DNA of 5,337 nt from Chloroflexota bacterium (GTDB taxonomy: Bacteria; Chloroflexota; Limnocylindria; P2-11E). The translations under genes were made by a program, and so were the position numbers. The notes below the pieces were generated by a model that saw nothing but the letters and a program-made list of their open reading frames with translations, did not search any database and was not told the origin of the DNA. The stretch covers positions 10,637 to 15,973 of the forward strand of contig VBGS01000005.1 in assembly GCA_005889445.1 (NCBI GenBank), written 5' to 3'. Shown here piece by piece: positions 1-5,147 of this stretch; position 1 is the stretch's first letter, and each line of letters begins with the position of its first letter.

Positions 1-635
1 TGACGCTCCAGGCCCTCGCCGCGGTGCTCGGCGGGACCCAGTCGCTCCATACGAACTCGCTCGACGAGACCTTCGCGCTCCCGACGAAGGAGGCCGTGAC
101 ACTGGCGCTCCGTACCCAGCAGGTGATCGCCCACGAGTCGGGGGCCGCGGACACGATCGATCCGCTCGCCGGGTCGTACTACGTCGAGCACCTCACCGAC
201 CGGATGGAGCAGGGGTTCGCGCGGTACCTCGCGGAGATCGAGAAGCGCGGTGGGATGGTCGAGGCCGTCGAGCAGGGCTATCCGCAGCGAGAGATCGTCG
301 AGGCCGCGTTCCATTTCCAGCAGCAGGTCGAGGAGGGCGAGAAGACCATCGTCGGGATCAACAAGTACGCGACCGACGAGGAGGTCGCGATCCCGACGCT
401 GGCGATCGATCCGGAAGTCGAACGAAAGCAGAACGAGCGTCTCGCCGAGACACGCCGTACGAGGGATGACGGCAGATGGCGCGAGTCGCTGGATGCGCTT
501 CGCTCGGCCGCGCGGACGGGCGACGAGCTCATGCCGCGCTTCCTCGACTGCGCCCGCGCCTACGCCAGCGTGGGCGAGCAGGTCGCCGTGCTGAAGGAGG
601 TGTTCGGTGAGTACCACGATCCGGGCTACTTCTAA
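1..635 (+). CDS. Methylmalonyl-CoA mutase-type large (catalytic) subunit, C-terminal part, 5' truncated
   Basis: This is the end of the catalytic subunit of an adenosylcobalamin-dependent acyl-CoA mutase, the family that interconverts (R)-methylmalonyl-CoA and succinyl-CoA or related acyl-CoA isomers. The first complete codon is at position 3, and the frame is open from the window edge, so the gene begins upstream; the internal GTG at 24 is not the start. The visible part opens with TLQALAAVLGGTQSLHTNS, then LDETFALPT and DTIDPLAGSYYVE, which are hallmark stretches of the mutase (beta/alpha)8 barrel. It ends in a charged tail (QNERLAETRRTRDDGRW) and VLKEVFGEYHDPGYF. The protein stops without a B12-binding domain; that domain is encoded separately at 2349-2765. 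The N-terminal residues that set substrate choice are outside the window, so methylmalonyl-CoA, isobutyryl-CoA and 2-hydroxyisobutyryl-CoA mutases cannot be told apart here. The adjacent MeaB gene supports the mutase call. Confidence 0.95.
   Translation, partial: TLQALAAVLGGTQSLHTNSLDETFALPTKEAVTLALRTQQVIAHESGAADTIDPLAGSYYVEHLTDRMEQGFARYLAEIEKRGGMVEAVEQGYPQREIVEAAFHFQQQVEEGEKTIVGINKYATDEEVAIPTLAIDPEVERKQNERLAETRRTRDDGRWRESLDALRSAARTGDELMPRFLDCARAYASVGEQVAVLKEVFGEYHDPGYF
594..601 (+). promoter_or_regulatory. Strong Shine-Dalgarno site inside the mutase gene, for the DinB-like gene
   Basis: AAGGAGGT lies 5 bases before the GTG at 607 and is nearly a perfect match to the anti-Shine-Dalgarno sequence. 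It sits within the last codons of the mutase large-subunit gene. It decides the start of the next gene and implies that this gene is translated from its own ribosome entry site despite the 29-base overlap. Confidence 0.8.
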
Positions 636-2352
636 GGCCGAGCTTCTCGGACGGATCGAGCACGGCTATGTGGCCTCACGCGCGGTACTGGATTCGCTTC
701 CCGCGGATCGCTTCGCGCTGAGGCTCGCCGCGGGATGGACCCTCAAGGACGTGCTCGCGCATCTTGGCGCGTGGGAGGAGATCTGCGTCGACCGCATCGC
801 GCGCCTGCGGGCGGGCGAGTGGCGGCCGTACAACGACGCCGATACGGATGCGAGGAACGAAGAGATCGTCGCCGCGACGCGCGACGTTGATCCGCCCGAG
901 CTGCTTCGCCGCTGGGGCGATGCTCACGCGAAGGTCCTGGAGCTGGTCGCGAGTCTCACCGAAGAGGAGCTCGCGGACGAGCGTTTCGTCACGGCGATCG
1001 CGGCAGACACGTATGAGCACTCTCCGGATCACTTCGCGGATCTTGGAGCTGCGGTGCGGACGTCGAAGGATCTCGCACTCGCCGTCAATGCGGGCTGGGT
1101 GCCGTTCCGACTCGCTCTGATGTCGCTCGGACACTCGGGCCTCGATGCGAGGACGCCGGCGGGCTGGACCTATACGGACCTCGCAGCGCACACTGCCGCG
1201 TGGGAGGACCTCGCCGCGCGACGCCTCGCGGAGATGCGCACGAGCGGCGGCACGGTCTTTCCGAAGTCCGGCGTGGACGCGGACGAGTTCAACGCGCGGG
1301 TCGTCGCGCGCACGAAGGGTCGCGACAGCCGCGACATCCTGCGCGAGCTCGACGACGCCCACCGCGCGCTGGTCGTCGAGATCGAGAAGCTTCCGGACGA
1401 CTACCTGGCGCGGAACGACTCGTGGGCCAACGCGATGGTCGCGGGCAACAGCTACGGGCACTACGCCGAGCACCACACCGAGCTGTTCTCGGCGGTCCCG
1501 AAGCGCCCGCGTGAGGTCCTGGAGCGGATGCGCGAGGGCTGGCGTCCGTTCCGCGGCGCGTTGTCGCGCGTCGGGCTGACGCCGCTTTCGCAGACGACCA
1601 CCGCGGGCTGGTCCGCGAAGGCGCTGCTCTCGCATCTTTCGTACTGGCTCGAAAGCCTCGAGGCCTTGCTCCCCGAGCGACTTTCGGGCCGGCGCGGCCC
1701 AGTCCCGAACGTACAGGCCGAGAACGATCGCGAGCAGGCGGCGGCCACGGGGCGGTCAGCACACGATGTGGTCAAACGGCTCGACGAGGCATACAGGCGT
1801 CTTGTCGGCATCGTCACGGCGCTGCCCGCCGACCAGGACCTGCACTTCATGGCGGTGCGCCTCATCGCCGGCGAGAGCTATGGCCACTTTGCGGAGCACC
1901 TCGCGGAGATCGACGCGCTGCTGCCGAAAACGACCGCCGGCGTCCTCGAACGATTCGACCAGACCTGGACGACGTTCCGTGGCGCCATTCGCGAACGGGG
2001 GCGCGCCCGGTTGATGGAGCGCACGCCCTCCGGTTGGTCCTACCGCGACATGTGCGCGCACGCGGCGAACTGGCTGCAGATCGGGGTCCAGGAGCTGGAG
2101 TCCGGGGACGTTCGCGCGTGGACGACCGAATCGATCCAGGCCGAGAACGACCGGGCCGTCGAGGCGCACCGCCTCGTCGGGCCTGAGGCGATGCTGGATG
2201 AGCTCGACACCTCCCAGGTCCGCATGCGCGAGACGCTCGCGGCGATCTCCGACGAGCGCATCCGTGACGCGAGGGTCTTCGCGATCGCGGCGTTCTACAC
2301 CTACCTCCACTGGGAGGAGCATCTGCACGAGGACCTCGGGGTGAGCGTGTGA
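607..2352 (+). CDS. Protein of four tandem DinB-like (DinB/ClbS-DfsB-type) four-helix-bundle domains
   Basis: This 581-residue protein is made of four repeats of about 140-145 residues (about 8-152, 153-298, 299-440, 441-578). Each has the order: amphipathic helix (GYVASRAVL, GWVPFRLAL, GWRPFRGAL, TWTTFRGAI); a GW(T/S)-x-x-x-(L/M)-x-x-H-x-x-x-W helix; a central Asn motif (N84, N229, N373, N514); and a closing HxxxH helix. The His sets are H52/H138/H142, H195/H285/H289, H343/H427/H431 and H485/H568/H572, matching the three-His metal site of the DinB/YfiT fold. That superfamily includes thiol-S-transferases, mycothiol-dependent isomerases and ClbS/DfsB self-protection proteins; most members have one domain. 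No signal peptide or membrane segment is seen, so it is probably cytosolic. The GTG start is chosen for its strong ribosome binding site. The gene overlaps the mutase large-subunit gene by 29 bases and the small-subunit gene by 4 (GTGA). Its reaction is unknown; the position suggests a role tied to the mutase or its acyl-CoA pathway. Confidence 0.85.
   Translation: MSTTIRATSKAELLGRIEHGYVASRAVLDSLPADRFALRLAAGWTLKDVLAHLGAWEEICVDRIARLRAGEWRPYNDADTDARNEEIVAATRDVDPPELLRRWGDAHAKVLELVASLTEEELADERFVTAIAADTYEHSPDHFADLGAAVRTSKDLALAVNAGWVPFRLALMSLGHSGLDARTPAGWTYTDLAAHTAAWEDLAARRLAEMRTSGGTVFPKSGVDADEFNARVVARTKGRDSRDILRELDDAHRALVVEIEKLPDDYLARNDSWANAMVAGNSYGHYAEHHTELFSAVPKRPREVLERMREGWRPFRGALSRVGLTPLSQTTTAGWSAKALLSHLSYWLESLEALLPERLSGRRGPVPNVQAENDREQAAATGRSAHDVVKRLDEAYRRLVGIVTALPADQDLHFMAVRLIAGESYGHFAEHLAEIDALLPKTTAGVLERFDQTWTTFRGAIRERGRARLMERTPSGWSYRDMCAHAANWLQIGVQELESGDVRAWTTESIQAENDRAVEAHRLVGPEAMLDELDTSQVRMRETLAAISDERIRDARVFAIAAFYTYLHWEEHLHEDLGVSV
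628..1062 (+). repeat. DinB-like domain 1 (protein-level repeat)
   Basis: Residues about 8-152 of the 581-residue protein. Key elements are GWTLKDVLAHLGAWEE with H52, the central DARNEE with N84, and DTYEHSPDHFADL with H138 and H142. It is the most divergent of the four at its first helix (GYVASRAVLDSL rather than GW.PFR.AL). Confidence 0.75.
1063..1500 (+). repeat. DinB-like domain 2 (protein-level repeat)
   Basis: Residues about 153-298. Key elements are GWVPFRLALMSLG, GWTYTDLAAHTAAWED with H195, EFNARVVART with N229, and NSYGHYAEHHTEL with H285 and H289. Its last helix is close to that of domain 3 (ESYGHFAEHLAEI). Confidence 0.75.
1501..1926 (+). repeat. DinB-like domain 3 (protein-level repeat)
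   Basis: Residues about 299-440. Key elements are VLERMREGWRPFRGAL, GWSAKALLSHLSYWLES with H343, VQAENDREQAAAT with N373, and ESYGHFAEHLAEI with H427 and H431. It shares VLER, FRGA and QAENDR with domain 4. Confidence 0.75.
1927..2340 (+). repeat. DinB-like domain 4 (protein-level repeat)
   Basis: Residues about 441-578. Key elements are VLERFDQTWTTFRGAI, GWSYRDMCAHAANWLQI with H485, IQAENDRAVEAH with N514, and YTYLHWEEHLHEDL with H568 and H572. It ends directly at the C-terminus, with no extra domain. Confidence 0.75.
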
Positions 2353-2765
2353 AGCGGCCGATCCGCGTCGTCATGGCGAAGGCGGGGCTCGATGGCCACG
2401 ACCGCGGGGTGAAGGTCGTAGCTCGAGCGCTGCGCGACGCGGGAATGGAGGTCATCTACACGGGCGTGCACCAGACCCCCGAGCAGGTCGTGGAGACCGC
2501 GCTTCAGGAGGACGCCGATGCGATCGGTGTCTCGCTCCTTTCGGGAGCGCACAACTTCATCTTTCCGAGGATCGCCGAGCTGATGAAACAGAAGGGAATG
2601 GACGACGTGCTGCTCTTCGGCGGCGGCATCATCCCCGAGGCCGACATCCCCGGACTTGCGAGGGTCGGCGTGGAGCGGATCTTCCAGCCCGGCGCGTCGC
2701 TCGACGAGATCACGAAGTACGTGCGCGAGGCCGTGCCCAAGCGCCGCGGGATCGCGGCGCGATAG
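2349..2765 (+). CDS. Mutase small subunit, B12-binding (cobalamin-binding) protein
   Basis: A 138-residue stand-alone cobalamin-binding domain that carries the B12 cofactor for the catalytic subunit encoded at the left edge. The base-off/His-on signature is complete: DGHDRG at residues 15-20 supplies H17 as the lower axial ligand to cobalt (DxHxxG), followed by S62-L63-L64 (SxL) and the GGG turn at 91-93 in VLLFGGGIIP. The opening RPIRVVMAKAGLDGHDRG and the stretch GMEVIYTGVHQTPEQVVETA are typical of methylmalonyl-CoA mutase small subunits in lineages where the enzyme is split in two, and the length is usual for that form. The GTG start overlaps the stop of the preceding DinB-like gene by four bases (GTGA), implying coupled translation; the in-frame ATG at 2373 would remove conserved N-terminal residues and is less likely. 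Substrate class remains open, as for the large subunit. Confidence 0.95.
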   Translation: MKRPIRVVMAKAGLDGHDRGVKVVARALRDAGMEVIYTGVHQTPEQVVETALQEDADAIGVSLLSGAHNFIFPRIAELMKQKGMDDVLLFGGGIIPEADIPGLARVGVERIFQPGASLDEITKYVREAVPKRRGIAAR

Positions 2766-2772
2766 CGAATAC

Positions 2773-2781
2773 GGGAGGTGA
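2773..2781 (+). promoter_or_regulatory. Strong Shine-Dalgarno site for the 130-residue unknown protein
   Basis: GGGAGGTGA lies in the 19-base gap after the mutase small-subunit gene and contains a full 8-base match to the anti-Shine-Dalgarno sequence. Its GGAGG core is 6 bases before the GTG at 2785, which fixes that start. Confidence 0.75.
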
Positions 2782-2784
2782 ACC

Positions 2785-3177
2785 GTGGCGAAGAAGAAAG
2801 ATGACCGTCCGGTCGACGCGGGACTCGCCGCTCAGTTTGGGAAGAACGAGCAGGAGGCGATCGAGTTCTGGAAGCATCGCTTCGGTCTGATCGCCGCGAT
2901 CCCGAGCGATATCGCGCGTGTCGGTGCGCTGACGCCGCAGCTCCGCGAGCTCGTCCGCATCGAGGACCGCGAGGAGCGCAAGCGGCTGACCGCCGCGCGC
3001 ATGAAGGCCTTCGTCCAGCTGCCGCAGGAGCAGCGCGACCGGATCACGAAGACGCGCCAGGCGGCGTATGACGTCGATCGCGGTGTCCTCGAAGAGGACC
3101 AGCGCATGGTCGACGAGCTGCTCCCGACGATCCCCGAGGCGCGGTCGGTCTATCCAGGCCCGACCGCGGCGCGCTGA
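2785..3177 (+). CDS. Uncharacterised charged helical protein (130 residues)
   Basis: I do not recognise this protein. It begins with a lysine-rich stretch (MAKKKDD). A region about residues 15-48 contains FGKNEQEAIEFWKHRFGLI and the only Trp (W29). From about 50 to 115 it looks mostly helical and highly charged (LRELVRIEDREERKRLTAAR, then FVQLPQEQRDRI and RGVLEEDQRMVDELLP). The FxxLPxEQRxRI segment superficially resembles helical-hairpin proteins with repeated L-P-x-E-x-R turns (DUF3106-like), but this is only a resemblance. There is no Cys, signal peptide or membrane segment, so it is probably cytosolic. Start choice rests on a strong ribosome binding site. That site, the codon use matching its neighbours and its placement between the mutase small-subunit gene and the dehydrogenase argue that it is a real gene co-expressed with the mutase. 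A structural or regulatory accessory role is possible but unproven. Confidence 0.75.
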   Translation: MAKKKDDRPVDAGLAAQFGKNEQEAIEFWKHRFGLIAAIPSDIARVGALTPQLRELVRIEDREERKRLTAARMKAFVQLPQEQRDRITKTRQAAYDVDRGVLEEDQRMVDELLPTIPEARSVYPGPTAAR

Positions 3178-3184
3178 CGGCACG

Positions 3185-3907
3185 TTGAACTTCGCGTACC
3201 GCAACGAACAGCTCCTCATCCGCGACACGGTGCGCGCCTTCGTGCGTACACGGATCGTGCCCAACGCGGATCGTTGGAACGAGAAGGAGGAGTTCCCGCA
3301 CGAGCTCCTCCCGGAGCTCGCGGCGCTCGGCCTCACCGGCCTCGCCGTTCCGGTCGAATACGGCGGCGCGGGACTCGAGATGCTCACGATCGCGATGGTC
3401 ATGGAGGAGCTCGGGGCGGGAGATGGGTCGATCGCGCTCACGATCGCCGCGCACAACTCGCTCTGCATCGGTCATCTTCTCGTCGGCGCGAACGAGGAGC
3501 AGAAGGCCCGGTGGCTCCCTCCGCTCGCGCGTGGCGAATACCTCGGCTGCTGGGCGCTGACCGAGCCCTCGTCGGGTTCCGACGCGCTCGGCGTGCAGAG
3601 CCGCTCGCGCCGCGAGGGTGACCGGTACCTCGTGAACGGGACAAAGCAGTTCATCACCAACGCGTCGATCGCGGTCTGCACGCTTCGGACACGGCCCAGC
3701 TGGTCCTCGAGGACGTTCACGTGGATCCGGCCGACCGCATCGGCCGCGACGGCGAGGCGTTCGAGCACGCGAAGGTCGTGCTGGAGCGTGGCCGGATCGG
3801 GATCGGCGCGCTGGCGATTGGGCTCGGCCGCGCCTCACTCGACGTCGCGGTCGCCTATGCGAAGGACCGGAGGGCGTTCGGCAAGCCGATCGGCGAGTTC
3901 GAGATGA
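3185..3907 (+). CDS. 5' open fragment of the broken acyl-CoA dehydrogenase
   Basis: As the sequence stands, translation from TTG 3185 gives about 164 genuine dehydrogenase residues (N-terminal helical domain and the start of the beta domain, to FITNASIAV). It then runs out of frame through an Arg/Ser/Thr-rich nonsense tail to TGA at 3905-3907. There is no ATG or GTG near the expected N-terminus. The in-frame ATG at 3068 lies inside the preceding gene and would add a nonsense extension, so TTG is preferred. No strong ribosome binding site is seen, so coupling to the preceding gene is likely. Confidence 0.5.
   Translation: MNFAYRNEQLLIRDTVRAFVRTRIVPNADRWNEKEEFPHELLPELAALGLTGLAVPVEYGGAGLEMLTIAMVMEELGAGDGSIALTIAAHNSLCIGHLLVGANEEQKARWLPPLARGEYLGCWALTEPSSGSDALGVQSRSRREGDRYLVNGTKQFITNASIAVCTLRTRPSWSSRTFTWIRPTASAATARRSSTRRSCWSVAGSGSARWRLGSAAPHSTSRSPMRRTGGRSASRSASSR
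3671..3681 (+). other. Junction of the internal deletion in the acyl-CoA dehydrogenase
   Basis: Read in the upstream frame this stretch completes ...ASIAVC; read in the downstream frame it begins GLHASDT (GGT at 3673, CTG, CAC). Both readings fit the family on their own side, so the break lies within these few bases. GGTCTGC is a candidate short direct repeat shared by the two original flanks, of the kind that mediates slippage deletion or mis-assembly. Confidence 0.6.
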
Positions 3908-4212
3908 TCCAGTGGCGCCTTGCGCGAGCGCGAACGGAGCTCGACGCGGCGCGGCTGCTCGTCCACCGCGCCGCGGCACTGGCCGACGCCGGCGTGCGCT
4001 TCACCGATGCGGCCTCCAAGGCGAAGCTCTACGCGAGCGAGGCCGCAACCCGGGCGGCCGACTCGTCGCTTCAGGTCCTCGGTGGATACGGGTATCTCAG
4101 TGACTTCCCGATCGAGCGAAACCTCCGCGATGTGCGCCTGATGGAGATCGGCGAAGGGACGAGCGAGGTACAGCGGATCGTCATCGCGCGCGAGCTGCTC
4201 CGCCTCGACTGA
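3721..4212 (+). CDS. 3' open fragment of the broken acyl-CoA dehydrogenase (C-terminal helical domain)
   Basis: This frame carries the whole C-terminal domain, including the DRRAFGKPI motif, the QVLGGYGY motif and the GEGTSE catalytic-Glu region. The GTG at 3721 is simply the first usable start downstream of the break; the true homology extends upstream in the same frame to about 3673 (GLHASDTAQL). A CGAGGA seven bases before the GTG could allow weak independent initiation, but the product would lack most FAD and substrate contacts from the N-terminal half. Confidence 0.5.
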   Translation: MDPADRIGRDGEAFEHAKVVLERGRIGIGALAIGLGRASLDVAVAYAKDRRAFGKPIGEFEMIQWRLARARTELDAARLLVHRAAALADAGVRFTDAASKAKLYASEAATRAADSSLQVLGGYGYLSDFPIERNLRDVRLMEIGEGTSEVQRIVIARELLRLD

Positions 4213-4217
4213 CGACC

Positions 4218-5147
4218 GTGTCGGGCGATCTCCTGGAGAAGGCGCGCGCGGGCGACAAGCGGTCGACCGCGCGTCTCCTGACGATCGTGGAGAACGACGA
4301 GCCGGGTGCCGCGGCCGTACTCCGAGCGCTCTATCCAGCGACGGGGCACGCCGAGATCGTCGGCATCACCGGGCCGCCCGGCGGAGGGAAGTCCACGCTC
4401 GTGAACCGGCTCGCCGGCGCGTACCGGGAGCGCGCGGGGAAGGTCGCGATCGTGGCGGTCGATCCCTCGAGTCCGTTCAGCGGCGGCGCGATCCTGGGCG
4501 ACCGCATCCGTATGCGCGAGCGATTCCTCGACGAAGGGATCTTCATCCGCTCGATGGCCACCCGGGGCCATGCGGGCGGCCTCGCGCGCGCGAGCGCCCG
4601 CGTCGTGAACGTTCTCGACGCGCTCGGGACAGACGTCGTCCTTGTCGAGACGGTCGGTGTGGGCCAGGAGGAAGTGGACGTCGCACGAGTCGCCGATACG
4701 GTGTGCCTCGTGACCGTGCCGGGGCTTGGCGACGATATCCAGGCGATCAAAGCCGGCGTGCTCGAGATCGCCGACGTGCTCGTCGTCAACAAGGCCGATC
4801 GCCCCGGGGCCGACGAGACCGCGCGCGATCTCGCGCAGATGCTGTCGCTCGCGAAGGACAAGCCGTGGAAGCCGCCGATCGTCCGGACCTCTGCGCAGAC
4901 CGGCGAGGGCGTCGCCGACCTCGTCGGCGCGATCGCGAAACATCGCGCCTGGTCGCGCGAGAGCGGCGAGTATCGCGAGCGGCGCCAGGGGGCCGCGCGG
5001 GCCGAGGTCGAGGAGCTGCTGCGCGAAGCGCTCCTCCGAAAGCTCGAGGGGCGCGTCGGCGATGGGCGCCTGAACGCCGCTGTCGCGCGTGTCGCCGAGC
5101 GTGCGATCGACCCATACGCCGCCGTCGAGGAGCTGCTCGGCGAATGA
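4218..5147 (+). CDS. meaB: MeaB/ArgK-type G3E GTPase, mutase chaperone
   Basis: A 309-residue G3E-family P-loop GTPase that binds acyl-CoA mutases, gates transfer of adenosylcobalamin into the apo-enzyme and protects it from inactivation. Visible motifs in order are: Walker A GPPGGGKST (residues 52-60, K58); VDPSSPFSGGAILGDRIRM (81-99), a family signature; RSMATRGHAGGL (111-122); ETVGVGQEE (144-152), the switch region after the Walker B strand; NKAD (191-194) for guanine specificity; and TSAQTGEG (224-231). The C-terminal helical arm with AIDPYAAVEELL is the usual dimerisation region. Length is normal, and no key residue is missing. The GTG start is 5 bases after the dehydrogenase stop, with no strong ribosome binding site of its own, so it likely depends on coupled translation. 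Its presence in the operon ties it to the split mutase at the left. ArgK was formerly annotated as an arginine transport kinase; that function is not supported for this family. Confidence 0.95.
   Translation: MSGDLLEKARAGDKRSTARLLTIVENDEPGAAAVLRALYPATGHAEIVGITGPPGGGKSTLVNRLAGAYRERAGKVAIVAVDPSSPFSGGAILGDRIRMRERFLDEGIFIRSMATRGHAGGLARASARVVNVLDALGTDVVLVETVGVGQEEVDVARVADTVCLVTVPGLGDDIQAIKAGVLEIADVLVVNKADRPGADETARDLAQMLSLAKDKPWKPPIVRTSAQTGEGVADLVGAIAKHRAWSRESGEYRERRQGAARAEVEELLREALLRKLEGRVGDGRLNAAVARVAERAIDPYAAVEELLGE

Larger units (their letters stand above)
3185..4212 (+). pseudogene. Acyl-CoA dehydrogenase, broken by internal deletion with frameshift
   Basis: Both halves are clearly from one FAD-dependent acyl-CoA dehydrogenase, which makes the alpha,beta double bond in an acyl-CoA and passes electrons to ETF. 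The first half starts at TTG 3185 (MNFAYRNEQLLIRDTVRAFV, the expected family N-terminus, 7 bases after the previous stop). It holds VPVEYGGAGLEM, WALTEPSSGSDALG and YLVNGTKQFITNASIA. The second half, in another frame, reads LHASDTAQLVLEDVHVDP, GRIGIGALAIG, DRRAFGKPIGEF, QVLGGYGYLSDFPIERNLRD and GEGTSEVQRIVIARELL, with the likely catalytic Glu codon at 4153. Between FITNASIA and LHASDTAQ, family members such as short-chain acyl-CoA dehydrogenase have about 35-38 more residues (VVFART... AFLV...KLG), absent here. The frame change means about 105-115 bases (a number one above a multiple of three) were lost, or the assembly collapsed. If intact in the cell it would give about 380 residues. Exact acyl substrate is not assignable. 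Confidence 0.85.

Noticed and set aside
676..1635. Long open frame on the minus strand (319 codons) opposite the DinB-like gene
   Set aside because: It is Arg-rich low-complexity translation, antisense to a gene with clear repeated domain structure. Long antisense open frames are expected in GC-rich DNA.
2281..2288. GCGATCGC palindromes (also seen near 985 and 4930) as a possible repeated site like cyanobacterial HIP1
   Set aside because: They fall in coding frames at Ala-Ile-Ala-type codons and are explained by GC-rich codon use with ATC for Ile.
2766..2784. Possible terminator or promoter in the largest intergenic gap
   Set aside because: The gap is only 19 bases, contains a ribosome binding site, and has no hairpin with a T-run or -10/-35 pair.
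3068..3184. Extended N-terminus for the acyl-CoA dehydrogenase from ATG 3068
   Set aside because: The extension is Ser/Arg-rich, lies within the preceding gene in another frame, and is followed by the canonical family N-terminus at TTG 3185.
2710..3468. Minus-strand open frame of 252 codons opposite the unknown protein and the dehydrogenase start
   Set aside because: It spans two + strand genes and their junction and has shadow composition. The + strand 130-residue gene has a strong ribosome binding site and the antisense frame shows no motif.
3673..3721. Programmed ribosomal frameshift joining the two dehydrogenase halves
   Set aside because: There is no slippery heptamer at the junction, and a shift alone would not restore the roughly 35-38 missing residues.
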